From assembly GCF_020564625.1 (NCBI RefSeq), contig NZ_JAJBZT010000002.1, positions 1 through 64,000 of the forward strand: a DNA stretch of 64,000 nt, in the 5' to 3' direction. Positions 34,840 through 44,540 of this stretch are shown piece by piece (position 1 is the first letter of the stretch; each line of letters starts with the position of its first letter). A program made the translations under genes and the position numbers. Below the pieces are notes generated by a model. It worked only from the letters and a program-made list of their open reading frames with translations. It searched no databases and had not been told where the DNA came from. This DNA comes from Leeia speluncae. GTDB lineage: Bacteria; Pseudomonadota; Gammaproteobacteria; Burkholderiales; Leeiaceae.

Positions 34840-35907
34840 TTACGACTGCCGATAAAATTCACTATTAATATATGCTTTTTTGGCATGCCTTAATGCAACC
34901 AACACACATGCAGCCATTGGTAACGCTAACAACACGCCAACAAATCCAAACAACTGGCCAAACGTCATTAAGGCAAAAACAACAGCGACGGGGTGTAATC
35001 CAATACGCTCCCCTACCAACCACGGGGTCACCACAAACCCTTCAATGAACTGTCCAACGCCAAACACCAACCAGACAGCAATCAACGGTTGAATATGATC
35101 AAACTGGAGTGCACCGGCTAATGTTGCCAGTAATAAACCAATCGCCATTCCAATATAGGGAATAAACACCAATAAGCCAGCAATTAATCCAATGGAAATC
35201 GAGAAATCCAACCCTGCGATCGACAGGCCAACACTATAGAGCACAGCCATCACCAACATCACCGACAACTGGCCTCTCAAAAACTCACCGAGCACTCGGT
35301 CTGCATCACCCGCAATCAATGAAACCGTCGGCAATACTCGCTTAGGAACAAGTCCCGAAATGCGCCGAATGAGCGATTTCCAATCACGCAAAAAGTAAAA
35401 CATCACCAATGGAATGATCGTCAAATTCGCTAAGGTGCTAAATACTGCCGCCGTCCCTGTCTTAATAGACGGCAACAAGCTAATTGCCAACACTTTCACT
35501 TGAGATAGATTCGCTGTGATCCATGTTTGAATCTGTGCAGCATCAAGTGAAACAGGTGTACCTAACCAATTTGATAAGGTTGGAACTAATTGATTTTCAA
35601 TCCAAGCACCTACTGCTGGCATCATATCAAGCAAAGACGCTACCTGACGATATATCATCGGCAAGATCAGCATCATTAAAGCAAGCATGATCACCACTAA
35701 CAGCAGCATGACTAGCAGGCTAGCGATCGTAGGAGAAACCTTCCACTTTACTAGCCGATCACACAATGGCTCAAGAATATAAGCAAGGATCCCCGCAACA
35801 ACAAATGGCGTCAGCACCGAGCCAAGCAGCCAAATCAGTGCAAATAGTCCGACAAAGGCAACAGTTAACCAGATTGAAAATGAAAGAGCGGGACGAGTTG
35901 GCTGCAT
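34840..35907 (-). CDS. perM: AI-2E family inner-membrane transporter (PerM-like)
   Basis: Polytopic membrane protein of about 355 residues with about eight hydrophobic segments. It shows the AI-2E/PerM pattern: LTPFVVAGILAYILEPLCDRLV near the start, PLVMFYFLRDW in the middle, and LVGERIGLHPVAVVFALMTFGQLFGFVGVLLALP at the end. The exported substrate is unknown. The ATG at 35907 is preferred over a GTG at 35946. It heads the perM-hda-HAD operon and is divergent from purM. Confidence 0.93.
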   Translation of the reverse strand: MQPTRPALSFSIWLTVAFVGLFALIWLLGSVLTPFVVAGILAYILEPLCDRLVKWKVSPTIASLLVMLLLVVIMLALMMLILPMIYRQVASLLDMMPAVGAWIENQLVPTLSNWLGTPVSLDAAQIQTWITANLSQVKVLAISLLPSIKTGTAAVFSTLANLTIIPLVMFYFLRDWKSLIRRISGLVPKRVLPTVSLIAGDADRVLGEFLRGQLSVMLVMAVLYSVGLSIAGLDFSISIGLIAGLLVFIPYIGMAIGLLLATLAGALQFDHIQPLIAVWLVFGVGQFIEGFVVTPWLVGERIGLHPVAVVFALMTFGQLFGFVGVLLALPMAACVLVALRHAKKAYINSEFYRQS

Positions 35908-35952
35908 TCGGGTACAATTCGGGGCAAAAGAATGCCTGTTAGTCACAGATTA

Positions 35953-36024
35953 CTGATTATTCCATAGTTCGATACGTTTGGGCGACTGATTATGGAACAT
36001 ATCATGACAATCAGATTTGATTGT
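35953..36024. promoter_or_regulatory. Repeats in the perM/purM divergent spacer
   Basis: The spacer (about 250 nt) contains inverted arms TTCCATA (35960-35966) and TATGGAA (35991-35997), a direct repeat CTGATTAT (35953-35960 and 35986-35993), and a perfect 7-bp inverted repeat ACAATCA-N4-TGATTGT (36007-36024). These are operator-like, but no regulator can be named. Confidence 0.4.
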
Positions 36025-36159
36025 TACCTTATAAAGACAATATAGGTACCAACAAGTGGAAACATGCGTTGGCGCAATAGAAAACCAAATACCCTTTGTT
36101 TTTTAGAAATAGCGAACTGGCAACCAAAGCCACCAGACAGCTGAAAGAGAGATTTCATC

Positions 36160-37194
36160 TTGACGACCACTTCATTGACTTATCGTGATGCAGGTGTTGA
36201 TATCGACGCGGGCGATCAACTAGTAGAAAACATCAAGCCACTTGCAAAGAAAACCATGCGCCCAGAAGTGCTCACTGACATTGGTGGGTTTGGTGCACTT
36301 GTTGAAATTAGCAAAAAATATAAAGAACCCGTCCTAGTTTCTGGCACCGACGGTGTGGGTACCAAACTTAGACTAGCATTCGAACTAAACCGTCATGACA
36401 CCGTTGGTATCGATTTAGTCGCAATGAGCGTTAACGACATCTTGGTTCAAGGTGCAGAACCGCTATTCTTCTTGGACTACTTTGCTTGTGGAAAACTAGA
36501 TGTAGCGCAAGCAACCGATGTAGTAAAAGGCATTGCAACGGGTTGCGAACAAGCTGGTTGCGCACTAATTGGTGGCGAAACCGCTGAAATGCCAGGCATG
36601 TACCCTTCTGGCGAATACGACCTAGCAGGTTTTGCGGTTGGTGTTGTTGAAAAGTCTAAAATCATCACCGGCAAAACCATTGCCGAAGGCGATGTAGTAC
36701 TTGGTTTAGCATCCAATGGCGCTCACTCAAACGGCTACTCACTAATCCGTAAAATTATTGAGCATAGCAATGCCGACCTAGAAGCAGACTTCTACGGAAG
36801 AACATTATCTGCAGCCATCATGGCACCAACCCGCATTTATGTAAAACCATTATTAAAACTAATGGAAAGCATTACGGTAAAAGGCATGGCACACATTACT
36901 GGTGGTGGCTTGTTAGAAAACATTCCACGTGTATTACCAGAAGGCCTAACTGCAGAATTGGTTGCAGGAAGCTGGCAGTTGCCAAAACTATTCGAATGGC
37001 TACAAAAAGCAGGCAATGTAGACATGAATGAAATGTACCGTGTATTCAACTGCGGTATCGGTATGGCTATCGTTGTTTCTGCTGCAGACGCTGACAATGC
37101 AGTTCGGATTCTAACCGAAGCAGGTGAATCAGTTAGCCGCATCGGTCGCATTCGCCCACAGTTAGTTGGCGAAGCACAGACACTAGTGGTTTAA
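36160..37194 (+). CDS. purM: Phosphoribosylformylglycinamidine cyclo-ligase
   Basis: AIR synthetase of de novo purine synthesis, 344 residues. The [18 protein letters not shown] start, [39 protein letters not shown] and [11 protein letters not shown] motifs are all present. The start is TTG: the family's N-terminal residues align only if translation starts there, AAGAGAG lies about 8 nt upstream, and no in-frame ATG is available close by. It leads a purM-purN-DUF3108-methyltransferase run and is divergent from perM, a widespread arrangement. Confidence 0.96.
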   Translation: MTTTSLTYRDAGVDIDAGDQLVENIKPLAKKTMRPEVLTDIGGFGALVEISKKYKEPVLVSGTDGVGTKLRLAFELNRHDTVGIDLVAMSVNDILVQGAEPLFFLDYFACGKLDVAQATDVVKGIATGCEQAGCALIGGETAEMPGMYPSGEYDLAGFAVGVVEKSKIITGKTIAEGDVVLGLASNGAHSNGYSLIRKIIEHSNADLEADFYGRTLSAAIMAPTRIYVKPLLKLMESITVKGMAHITGGGLLENIPRVLPEGLTAELVAGSWQLPKLFEWLQKAGNVDMNEMYRVFNCGIGMAIVVSAADADNAVRILTEAGESVSRIGRIRPQLVGEAQTLVV

Positions 37195-37199
37195 GCAGC

Positions 37200-37796
37200 A
37201 TGAAGAAGGTGGTTGTCCTTATTTCTGGTAGAGGCAGCAACATGCAAGCACTGGTTAACGCCAACTTGCCATGTGAAATTGCTGCCGTTATCAGCAACAA
37301 AGAAGATGCAGGGGGGTTAGCGTTTGCCGCCACCCGCAATATTCCTACCGCCGTCCTTTCTCACAAAGGCTTTTCTAGCAGAGAAGCCTTTGATGCAGAA
37401 ATGATTAAACTGATCGATAGCTATCAACCAGACTTAGTCGTACTGGCTGGTTTTATGCGTATTCTTTCTGCTGACTTTGTTAATCACTATCAAAATCGCT
37501 TAATCAACATTCATCCATCTTTACTTCCGTCATTCAAAGGCCTGCATACTCATCAGCAAGCATTGGATGCAGGCGTAAAACTACACGGATGTAGTGTGCA
37601 TTTTGTGACTGCAGAACTAGATCATGGGCCAATCATTGCGCAAGCAGCAGTACCTGTCTTACCAGACGATACCGAAGATAGTTTAGCCTCTCGTGTACTG
37701 ACACAAGAACACATCATCTATCCTCAGTCAGTGAAATGGTTTGTTGAAGACAAACTAACCATCTTAGAAAACGGAACTGTCCGCATTTCTCACTGA
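37200..37796 (+). CDS. purN: Phosphoribosylglycinamide formyltransferase
   Basis: Transfers formyl from 10-formyl-THF to GAR in purine synthesis. It is 198 residues. The phosphate loop VLISGRGSNMQAL, the catalytic Asn-His-Asp set in INIHPSLLPSFKGLHTH and the downstream LDHGPII match the family. It starts 5 nt after purM, so the two are co-translated. Confidence 0.97.
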   Translation: MKKVVVLISGRGSNMQALVNANLPCEIAAVISNKEDAGGLAFAATRNIPTAVLSHKGFSSREAFDAEMIKLIDSYQPDLVVLAGFMRILSADFVNHYQNRLINIHPSLLPSFKGLHTHQQALDAGVKLHGCSVHFVTAELDHGPIIAQAAVPVLPDDTEDSLASRVLTQEHIIYPQSVKWFVEDKLTILENGTVRISH

Positions 37797-37806
37797 CCAA
37801 CCTCAG

Positions 37807-38937
37807 ATGAAACCATTTAAGCGGCTGCTGATTGCAGCCACTCTTTCTCTACTTATCCATTCATGCGCAATAGTCAGCGAAGTCGTCATATTGCCGGACT
37901 GGGCAACCTCCGAGCAAAAAGTCTTAAAGACACGTCTGTTGAAAGCAACAAAAAAACTTTCTATTCAGCAGACAGAAGCAACTCATAAGGGCATCACGGC
38001 AGGCATCGCTTCGTCCGGACAGTCGAAATCCGGCAGCAAAAAAGAAGGTGTCGCATCTGAAGAAAAAAAACAACCAAGTAGCACAGAAAAGTTGGCCAGC
38101 AAAGAGACGCCTGCGTCTACTAACGCCCAACCAGAAAGCACAGCCTCCAGTCGCGTAGCCTCCGTTGAACATCCAGCATCAAAACCAACAGACACAAAAC
38201 CACTGGCAAAAGAAAATGTAGCATCTGTTGCGGATATAAAAACGGGCAGCACAAAACTAGCAAAATCTGATGAACAACGTTTCCCAAATGAAGGGAAAGC
38301 CGTATACAGACTAAAAGGCTCTTCGATAGATGCACGCCAAACTTGGTCTGTCACAAAAGATGGCTACACAGTAGAAATGAAGATGGCCCTCTTTAATAAG
38401 AGTGCGCATTACATTAGTAAAGGCAAAATTACGGATGAAGGGATCGCACCGGATTCTTTTGCAGACATTAGAGATGATAACGACACACCGAAACATATTG
38501 CAGAGTTTGATTACAAAGCGCGCGAACTTCGCTATGGAGAACCAAACCAACTCACCACCGAACCGCTCGCACCCAATACACAAGATATTCTCAGCATGGG
38601 ATATCAACTAGCAGTACAATTAAGTCCAGGAACGTCGATTGATTTGAATCTCGTCACAGGAAAAAAACTCTATAAAATTAGATTTTCCGCGGATAATGAA
38701 GAAGAGATAGACACACCAGTTGGCGTCATTCGATCCGCCCACGTGAAAGGTAAAGAATTAAATGGCAACAGAGAGTTTGATATTTGGCTCGACTTAGACC
38801 ACCAAAACTTTCCCGTTCGCCTAAAAGGAATCGATAACAATGGAAAAGCGGTAGATCTGCAGTTAGTGGGATTAACCTTTGGTCAAAAGACCATCTATCG
38901 CTACCAAGATTACCAATATCCAAGTAGTCGAAAATAA
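37807..38937 (+). CDS. DUF3108 domain protein with long Ser/Lys/Ala linker
   Basis: Envelope protein of 376 residues. A hydrophobic N-terminus (about 5-27) acts as signal peptide or anchor. It is followed by a low-complexity Ser/Ala/Lys/Glu-rich stretch (about 45-155), then a DUF3108 beta-rich domain (about 165-370; KGSSIDARQTWSVTKDGYTVEM, VTGKKLYKIRFSADNEEEIDTPVG). Function is not known. The gene lies 10 nt after purN and 50 nt before an RNA methyltransferase gene. The linker would suit spanning the periplasm. Confidence 0.85.
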   Translation: MKPFKRLLIAATLSLLIHSCAIVSEVVILPDWATSEQKVLKTRLLKATKKLSIQQTEATHKGITAGIASSGQSKSGSKKEGVASEEKKQPSSTEKLASKETPASTNAQPESTASSRVASVEHPASKPTDTKPLAKENVASVADIKTGSTKLAKSDEQRFPNEGKAVYRLKGSSIDARQTWSVTKDGYTVEMKMALFNKSAHYISKGKITDEGIAPDSFADIRDDNDTPKHIAEFDYKARELRYGEPNQLTTEPLAPNTQDILSMGYQLAVQLSPGTSIDLNLVTGKKLYKIRFSADNEEEIDTPVGVIRSAHVKGKELNGNREFDIWLDLDHQNFPVRLKGIDNNGKAVDLQLVGLTFGQKTIYRYQDYQYPSSRK

Positions 38938-38987
38938 CCATCAAACACGACTACTCTACATCACTCTTAGCATATAGAAATGAACCT

Positions 38988-40241
38988 ATGAACGCCCAAC
39001 TGTTTCAACAAGCTAGTCAGGCACTGTCTCAGATTAAAACATTTAAGCACCCTGCTGATGTGAGCCTGAGCTATTTTTTCCGCAACAACCCACAGCTCGG
39101 TCAACAAGATCGAAACTGGATTGCAGAAACCGTATTTGGTCTTCTGAGAAATAAAATCTGGATTGACTGGCGAATTGGACCATCTAGTGGCCGCCAACAG
39201 TTGATTGCTTATTTCCGCCTCGTAAAAGGGTTGCCACAAAAAGAATTGGCCACCATTTTACGAGAAGAAGACATTGAATGGCTCAAGAAAGCCATGGAGC
39301 AAACGCCAGCTGAAATGCCAATTTCAGCACAAGCCGAGTTGCCAGAGTGGGTCTGCAGTCGCCTAAAGGCACACATGCAGGATGCAGACATTATTCAAAT
39401 TGGTCGCGGCATGAAAGAAAGCGCTCCGCTAGATTTGCGCATTAACACCTTCAAAGCTCAGCGTGCGATTATTGAAGCACAGTTACAAAAGTCGGGCCTA
39501 GAATACTCAGCAACACCATTCTCTCCTTTCGGTCTTAGATTAAAAGGCAAGCCAGCCATCCATAAACACCCTGCGTTTGTTCATGGTGATGTTGAAGTTC
39601 AAGATGAAGGCAGTCAAATTCTGGGGCTATTGGTCGCACCAAAGCGCCAAGAAATGGTCGTAGACTTCTGTGCTGGGGCGGGTGGAAAAACACTACTGCT
39701 TGGCGCAATGATGGCTTCTCAAGGCCGTCTATATGCATTCGATGTTGCAGAAAAGCGGATTAACAATCTAAAACCACGCTTAAAGCGCTCTGGCCTATCG
39801 AATGTTCACCCGCAGTTAATCACCAGCGAAAACGATCAGCGAATCAAACGCTTAGCAGGAAAAATTGATCGTGTTTTAGTCGATGCGCCTTGTAGTGGTT
39901 TGGGTACGCTAAGAAGAAATCCAGATTTGAAATGGCGCCAAAATGAAGTTGGACTAGCTGAGATTCTTCAAAAACAGAAAGCCATTTTGCAATCCGCTGC
40001 TCGATTAGTAAAACCAGGCGGCAGACTCGTCTATGCAACTTGCAGCATTCTTCCGGAAGAAAATGAAGATCAAATCACTGCATTCTTAGAAAAGAATCCT
40101 GATTTTGAAATTACATCCGCTAAAGAGGTTCTCGAACAACAACGTGTAGAGTTAGATACCGGCGATTTCTTAAAACTATACCCACACCAGCATTCTACAG
40201 ATGGCTTCTTCGCGGCCATCCTTACTAGAAAAGCAAGTTAA
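38988..40241 (+). CDS. RsmB/NOP-family RNA (cytosine-5) methyltransferase
   Basis: SAM-dependent m5C RNA methyltransferase of 417 residues. The N-terminal helical region resembles RsmB. The SAM pocket is VDFCAGAGGKTLLLGA (about 223-238). Motif IV is VDAPCSGLGTLRRNPD, with its cysteine in the PC pair. Motif VI is YATCSILPEENEDQI, with the second catalytic cysteine. The target may be 16S rRNA as for RsmB, but RsmB and RsmF subfamilies cannot be separated with certainty by eye. It closes the purM run and ends at a very strong terminator. Confidence 0.9.
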   Translation: MNAQLFQQASQALSQIKTFKHPADVSLSYFFRNNPQLGQQDRNWIAETVFGLLRNKIWIDWRIGPSSGRQQLIAYFRLVKGLPQKELATILREEDIEWLKKAMEQTPAEMPISAQAELPEWVCSRLKAHMQDADIIQIGRGMKESAPLDLRINTFKAQRAIIEAQLQKSGLEYSATPFSPFGLRLKGKPAIHKHPAFVHGDVEVQDEGSQILGLLVAPKRQEMVVDFCAGAGGKTLLLGAMMASQGRLYAFDVAEKRINNLKPRLKRSGLSNVHPQLITSENDQRIKRLAGKIDRVLVDAPCSGLGTLRRNPDLKWRQNEVGLAEILQKQKAILQSAARLVKPGGRLVYATCSILPEENEDQITAFLEKNPDFEITSAKEVLEQQRVELDTGDFLKLYPHQHSTDGFFAAILTRKAS

Positions 40242-40251
40242 CGCAAATCTA

Positions 40252-40294
40252 GATAAACAAAAAGCCAAGCATCATGCTTGGCTTTTTGTTTATC
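40252..40294. terminator. Long-stem bidirectional terminator
   Basis: A perfect 19-bp stem, ending AAGCCAAGC/GCTTGGCTT at the loop side, with a 5-nt ATCAT loop, between the methyltransferase gene and the convergent YdgA-like gene. Confidence 0.88.
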
Positions 40295-40332
40295 TGAGCA
40301 GTTAATTACCTTCGCAATTACACACTCATCTC

Positions 40333-41814
40333 TTATTGTGCAGCATCTTCTGCAGGCGCCTCATCCGCAGCTGGAGCCGCAGGAATACTTGGCGCCGCAC
40401 CGCCCATCAACATAGGCAATGGAATTTCTTTGCCATTAACAAACAGCTTACCCGCTTTCCAAACTGCTTTTGTGCTTAGCATGCCAGATTTTCTTAATGC
40501 AAAACCTTGAGCAATCAAGCCTTCAATTTGCTGATCTACCATTGCAGATGCATCCGCAGGATTATCTAACCCCATTTTTGCACCAATACCTTTAGTTGCG
40601 ATATCACGAGCAATTTTCTCAGGGAATACAACGTCCACACCGGCATCTAGCTTTTGTAGCAGCGACATTGGCTGCTGAATTTCACTACCATCAAAACCAT
40701 TGATTTTGGCATGCGCCTCAATCTTGGCTTCACCTTCAGGCAACTGCAGGCTAATACGATCAATCTTAAATTCAGGTGTTTGCTTCAACAATGGAATTCC
40801 ATGCTGCATCAACACACCAATCATCATGCCTTGCACTTGTTCAGGCGCAATTTCTTGCTTCTGGATTTCATTTAAAGCATTGGATAATTTCGCTAAGGTT
40901 GCGCCATGCAAATGATTCAAGCTGACATCATAGTGAGCAGGTCCATATGACTTCCCTTTCACCGATACTTTATCTACACCCAATTTGACAGCGACATCCA
41001 GAAACTCACCAGCCTCTTTTGCATCTGCACTGTAAGTGATTTTATCAATCTGAACATTTTGATCTGGCGCTTTGGTGTTGGCAAAATTAATGCCAGCAAT
41101 TTCAAAGCCTGCCTTACCAATCATCAGGTCTTCAAATGCCTTGTGGTTATCACCAGTAAAGGTCATTTTACCAACCTTTAAGGTTTCCCCATTTTTTCCA
41201 GTCGCATTTAAACCTTCACTGAGGAATTCGTATTTGTTATTACTGTAATCAGCTGCGTAATTAACTTTGCCTTTTAAGCCAGACCACTGAATGGTTGCTT
41301 CACCATTCGGGATTGCCTTAGTAAAACCAGGGCTAGAAATATCCATCTGACCATCACCAGACCAACCGACGAGTGTCTTGATGGTCAGCGGTGCTTGATC
41401 ACCAAACACACTTGTTAGCGCCTGCTTAACTTGTTCTGGCCAAACGATCTCAGTATCGACAATGGCACGACCTGTCGCAAAGCTCCCAGAAGAAATGCCT
41501 GGGAATGGGCCATGATGAATCGTTTCACGTACAGTCAGCTCCAGCGGAGGAGCATCTGCTCCGTAAGTTTGGAGCGCTTGACGATAGCTATAAGCAAGCG
41601 TACCGCTTAAAGCAACCTTCCATTCACTTGTAGAAGTAAACAATCCGCGGTGAAATTCAGATTTCACCACTTTTAAATAAGCTTGTTTGTTCAAAAATGC
41701 ATGATAATGCTCGTATTGGGCTTCAACTTTCCCGCCCAGCCACCAAGATGTACCAGTATACAAAACAACTGCTGCAGCTAAGCCTGCAACGGGGAACAGA
41801 ACTTTTTTATTCAT
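40333..41814 (-). CDS. YdgA-like (DUF945) envelope protein
   Basis: Protein of about 493 residues. An N-terminal hydrophobic segment (about 5-23, VLFPVAGLAAAVVLYTGTSWW) is followed by the YdgA/DUF945 pattern (GGKVEAQYEHYHAFL; VKSEFHRGLFTSTSEWKV; IHHGPFPG). The rest is a long beta-rich region likely in the periplasm, ending in an Ala/Pro/Glu-rich tail. Function in the family is unclear. The ATG at 41814 is preferred over a TTG two codons earlier. It is divergent from the MscS gene over about 100 nt. Confidence 0.87.
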   Translation of the reverse strand: MNKKVLFPVAGLAAAVVLYTGTSWWLGGKVEAQYEHYHAFLNKQAYLKVVKSEFHRGLFTSTSEWKVALSGTLAYSYRQALQTYGADAPPLELTVRETIHHGPFPGISSGSFATGRAIVDTEIVWPEQVKQALTSVFGDQAPLTIKTLVGWSGDGQMDISSPGFTKAIPNGEATIQWSGLKGKVNYAADYSNNKYEFLSEGLNATGKNGETLKVGKMTFTGDNHKAFEDLMIGKAGFEIAGINFANTKAPDQNVQIDKITYSADAKEAGEFLDVAVKLGVDKVSVKGKSYGPAHYDVSLNHLHGATLAKLSNALNEIQKQEIAPEQVQGMMIGVLMQHGIPLLKQTPEFKIDRISLQLPEGEAKIEAHAKINGFDGSEIQQPMSLLQKLDAGVDVVFPEKIARDIATKGIGAKMGLDNPADASAMVDQQIEGLIAQGFALRKSGMLSTKAVWKAGKLFVNGKEIPLPMLMGGAAPSIPAAPAADEAPAEDAAQ

Positions 41815-41920
41815 TGTCAAAACGCCAATGCATTGATATAAAACGTTATGTTATCAAATCCCTGTCACAAACACACGAAAATGACAGAGAAATTATCCAC
41901 CAACCATCTATATTTCATAA

Positions 41921-43210
41921 ATGAGCGCACCTCTCTACAACATTTTAGACGCATCTGAAGTTAAAGACCTTTGGCTTGATTTATCAGAAGGACTCTTCAA
42001 AGCAACGCAACTCCGGCAGATTTTGATTATTTGTGTAGCGATAACACTCGCATTTACCTTACACCGCCTATTTCGCCCCAAGAACCAAAGCTCAACGAAA
42101 ACCATCAGTCTTTATGGTTTTCATCGTGTCCTGTTCCCAATCGCTGCACTACTGGTCGTAGAAACTGGCAAACACTTCCTTCATCCGCACCAGTCAGTTC
42201 GGCTACTCAATATTGCGACCTCACTCTTAATTGCCTTAACAATCATCCGCGCAGCGGTGTATTTCTTGCGAAATATTTTCAATGAGAATAAATGGCTACG
42301 GATATCCGAAAAAAGTCTAGTCAGCACCATCTGGCTAGGCTTTGCACTGCATATCACTGGGCAACTACAATGGATCATCCATACATTAGATGAACTCAGC
42401 ATTCCCCTCGGAAAACACAGTCTCTCTTTATTAATGCTAATCAATGGGGCGCTTTCCATCAGTATTACACTGATTATTGCCCTATGGGTTGGCCGGACAT
42501 TAGAAAGAAGAATTCTATCTTCTGACGTATTAGATAGTAGCCTCAGAGTCATGTTGGCAAAGCTCAGCCGCGCCTTACTCTTAGTAATCGGCGTAATGAT
42601 TGCCTTGCCATTGGTTGGCATCGACCTCACCTTATTTTCTGTGTTTGGCGGTGCGCTAGGTGTCGGTCTTGGATTGGGCTTACAAAAGATTGCAAGCAAT
42701 TACGTCAGCGGGTTTATCATCTTAATGGATAGATCTATTCGTCTTGGTAACTTTATCACTGTCGATAATAAATATGGCGAGGTAACAAGACTAACTGCAA
42801 GGTATCTAGTATTGAGACAGTCGGATGGAACCGAGGCAATCATCCCCAATGACACACTCATCACCTCTGTCGTTTTGAATCATTCATATAGTGATCAAAA
42901 CATGCTGGTACAAATCACCTTGCTGATTGCAAATAACAGCAATATTCAGCTTGCTCAGCAAATTATGTCTAACGCCACAAAATCTCACCCTCGCATTCTC
43001 CAAGTTCCCTCCCCTAATGTGGTTTACAAAACCATTCGACATGAAGGGGTGGAGCTAGAACTCAGTCTTTGGCTATCCGATCCGCAAAATGGCACCGGGC
43101 AGTTACGCTCAGATTTATTACAAGAGATTCATGCACAGTTCAAAAGTAATCAAATCGAATTAGCCCCTATTACAACAGCTATATTTAACTCGACAACAAA
43201 AACCACATAA
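41921..43210 (+). CDS. MscS-family mechanosensitive channel
   Basis: Inner-membrane channel of 429 residues, larger than the 286-residue E. coli MscS. Several N-terminal hydrophobic helices (about 28-205) precede the pore helix (FGGALGVGLGLGLQKIASNYVSGFIIL, about 245-270) and the cytoplasmic beta domain starting IRLGNFITVDNKYGEV. The glycine/alanine-rich pore pattern is intact. The family protects cells against osmotic downshock. It lies 56 nt before the desaturase gene on the same strand. Confidence 0.92.
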   Translation: MSAPLYNILDASEVKDLWLDLSEGLFKATQLRQILIICVAITLAFTLHRLFRPKNQSSTKTISLYGFHRVLFPIAALLVVETGKHFLHPHQSVRLLNIATSLLIALTIIRAAVYFLRNIFNENKWLRISEKSLVSTIWLGFALHITGQLQWIIHTLDELSIPLGKHSLSLLMLINGALSISITLIIALWVGRTLERRILSSDVLDSSLRVMLAKLSRALLLVIGVMIALPLVGIDLTLFSVFGGALGVGLGLGLQKIASNYVSGFIILMDRSIRLGNFITVDNKYGEVTRLTARYLVLRQSDGTEAIIPNDTLITSVVLNHSYSDQNMLVQITLLIANNSNIQLAQQIMSNATKSHPRILQVPSPNVVYKTIRHEGVELELSLWLSDPQNGTGQLRSDLLQEIHAQFKSNQIELAPITTAIFNSTTKTT

Positions 43211-43266
43211 CCATCAAATTTTATGTAGAATCATTGGTTTAGTTACTTTACAGGCAATCTAAAAGT

Positions 43267-44457
43267 ATGGCATATCTGAATGGTCTGATCGACCTTCCTT
43301 GGTGGGGTTATATCATCGTCACACTCGTGATGACGCACATCACAATGGCTGCTGTCACTATCTACCTACATCGCCACCAAGCACATCGCGCACTAGAATT
43401 ACATGCAATTCCATCCCACTTTTTCCGCCTCTGGCTATGGCTAACGACAGGGATGCAGACGAAGCAATGGGCCGCTGTTCATCGTAAACATCATGCACGC
43501 TGCGAGAAAGCAGAAGACCCGCATAGTCCATGGGTATACGGCATCAAAACCGTCCTATGGGAAGGTGCTGAGTTATATAGAAAAGAAGCGCGCAACCAAG
43601 AAACACTCGTCAAATTTGGCAAAGGAACACCTGACGACTGGATGGAAAGAAACGTCTACACCCGATTTGGTACCGGCGGCATTACGATGATGTTCATCAT
43701 TAACATCACGCTATTTGGACCTAATGGCATTTGGATGTGGGCAACTCAAATGGTATGGACACCATTTTTTGCCGCAGGTGTCATCAATGGACTAGCACAT
43801 TGGTGGGGCTACCGTAATTTTGAATGTGAAGACAAAAGCACCAATATCTTCCCATGGGGTATTTTGATTGCAGGCGAAGAACTTCACAACAATCACCATA
43901 CCTTTGGCACCTCGGCAAAACTCTCTTACAAATGGTATGAGTTTGATATTGGTTGGATGTATATCCGAATCCTATCTCTACTCGGACTGGCTTCAGTGAA
44001 AAAGTCCATTCCAGTAACAGAGGAAATCCCAACCAAACAAGTTGCTGACAAAGATACATTAGAAGCGATCATCTCTAGCCGTTACATTATTGCGGCAAAA
44101 TATGCACGCAGCCTAAAACATATTTGTGCGGAAGAGATTCAACGACTGCAAGCACATGCAAAATTACCGAATGAATTAGACTGGACAAGTTTTAAACGCT
44201 GGTTAAAACAAGATGCAAAAGACACGCCACAGCACGAGCACCAGTTACTCAGTAATGTCCTTTCCAACAGCCCATTACTGCAAACGATTTACTCCATGAG
44301 ACAAGAGCTAACTGGATTATGGGAACGGTCAAGTTTAAGCCCTGATCAACTTTTGTCAAAGCTTCATGATTGGTGCCATAGAGCAGAGGGCAGCAATATA
44401 CCTGAGCTAAAGCACTTTTCATTAAAGCTTCGCCAGATTGCAATGCGCCCGGCCTAA
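43267..44457 (+). CDS. desA: Membrane fatty acid desaturase
   Basis: Di-iron acyl desaturase of 396 residues. The three histidine boxes are HRHQAH (35-40), HRKHH (72-76) and the HNNHH box near residue 212. Hydrophobic segments lie at about 12-32, 50-62 and 140-175. The last 130 residues are hydrophilic and helical. It probably introduces a double bond into membrane acyl chains (delta-9 type likely), using an electron donor encoded elsewhere. The symbol is by family resemblance. Downstream is a very strong terminator. Confidence 0.88.
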   Translation: MAYLNGLIDLPWWGYIIVTLVMTHITMAAVTIYLHRHQAHRALELHAIPSHFFRLWLWLTTGMQTKQWAAVHRKHHARCEKAEDPHSPWVYGIKTVLWEGAELYRKEARNQETLVKFGKGTPDDWMERNVYTRFGTGGITMMFIINITLFGPNGIWMWATQMVWTPFFAAGVINGLAHWWGYRNFECEDKSTNIFPWGILIAGEELHNNHHTFGTSAKLSYKWYEFDIGWMYIRILSLLGLASVKKSIPVTEEIPTKQVADKDTLEAIISSRYIIAAKYARSLKHICAEEIQRLQAHAKLPNELDWTSFKRWLKQDAKDTPQHEHQLLSNVLSNSPLLQTIYSMRQELTGLWERSSLSPDQLLSKLHDWCHRAEGSNIPELKHFSLKLRQIAMRPA

Positions 44458-44472
44458 GAGACTGAAATTAGC

Positions 44473-44514
44473 TACCAATAAAAAACCTCGCAGTCGCGAG
44501 GTTTTTTATTGGTA
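44473..44514. terminator. Long-stem bidirectional terminator
   Basis: A perfect 19-bp stem, ending AACCTCGC/GCGAGGTT at the loop side, with a 4-nt AGTC loop and internal A and T runs. It lies between the convergent desaturase gene and aroB. Confidence 0.9.
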
Positions 44515-44540
44515 TCCGAAGCCGTCACTACACAGCGTAT

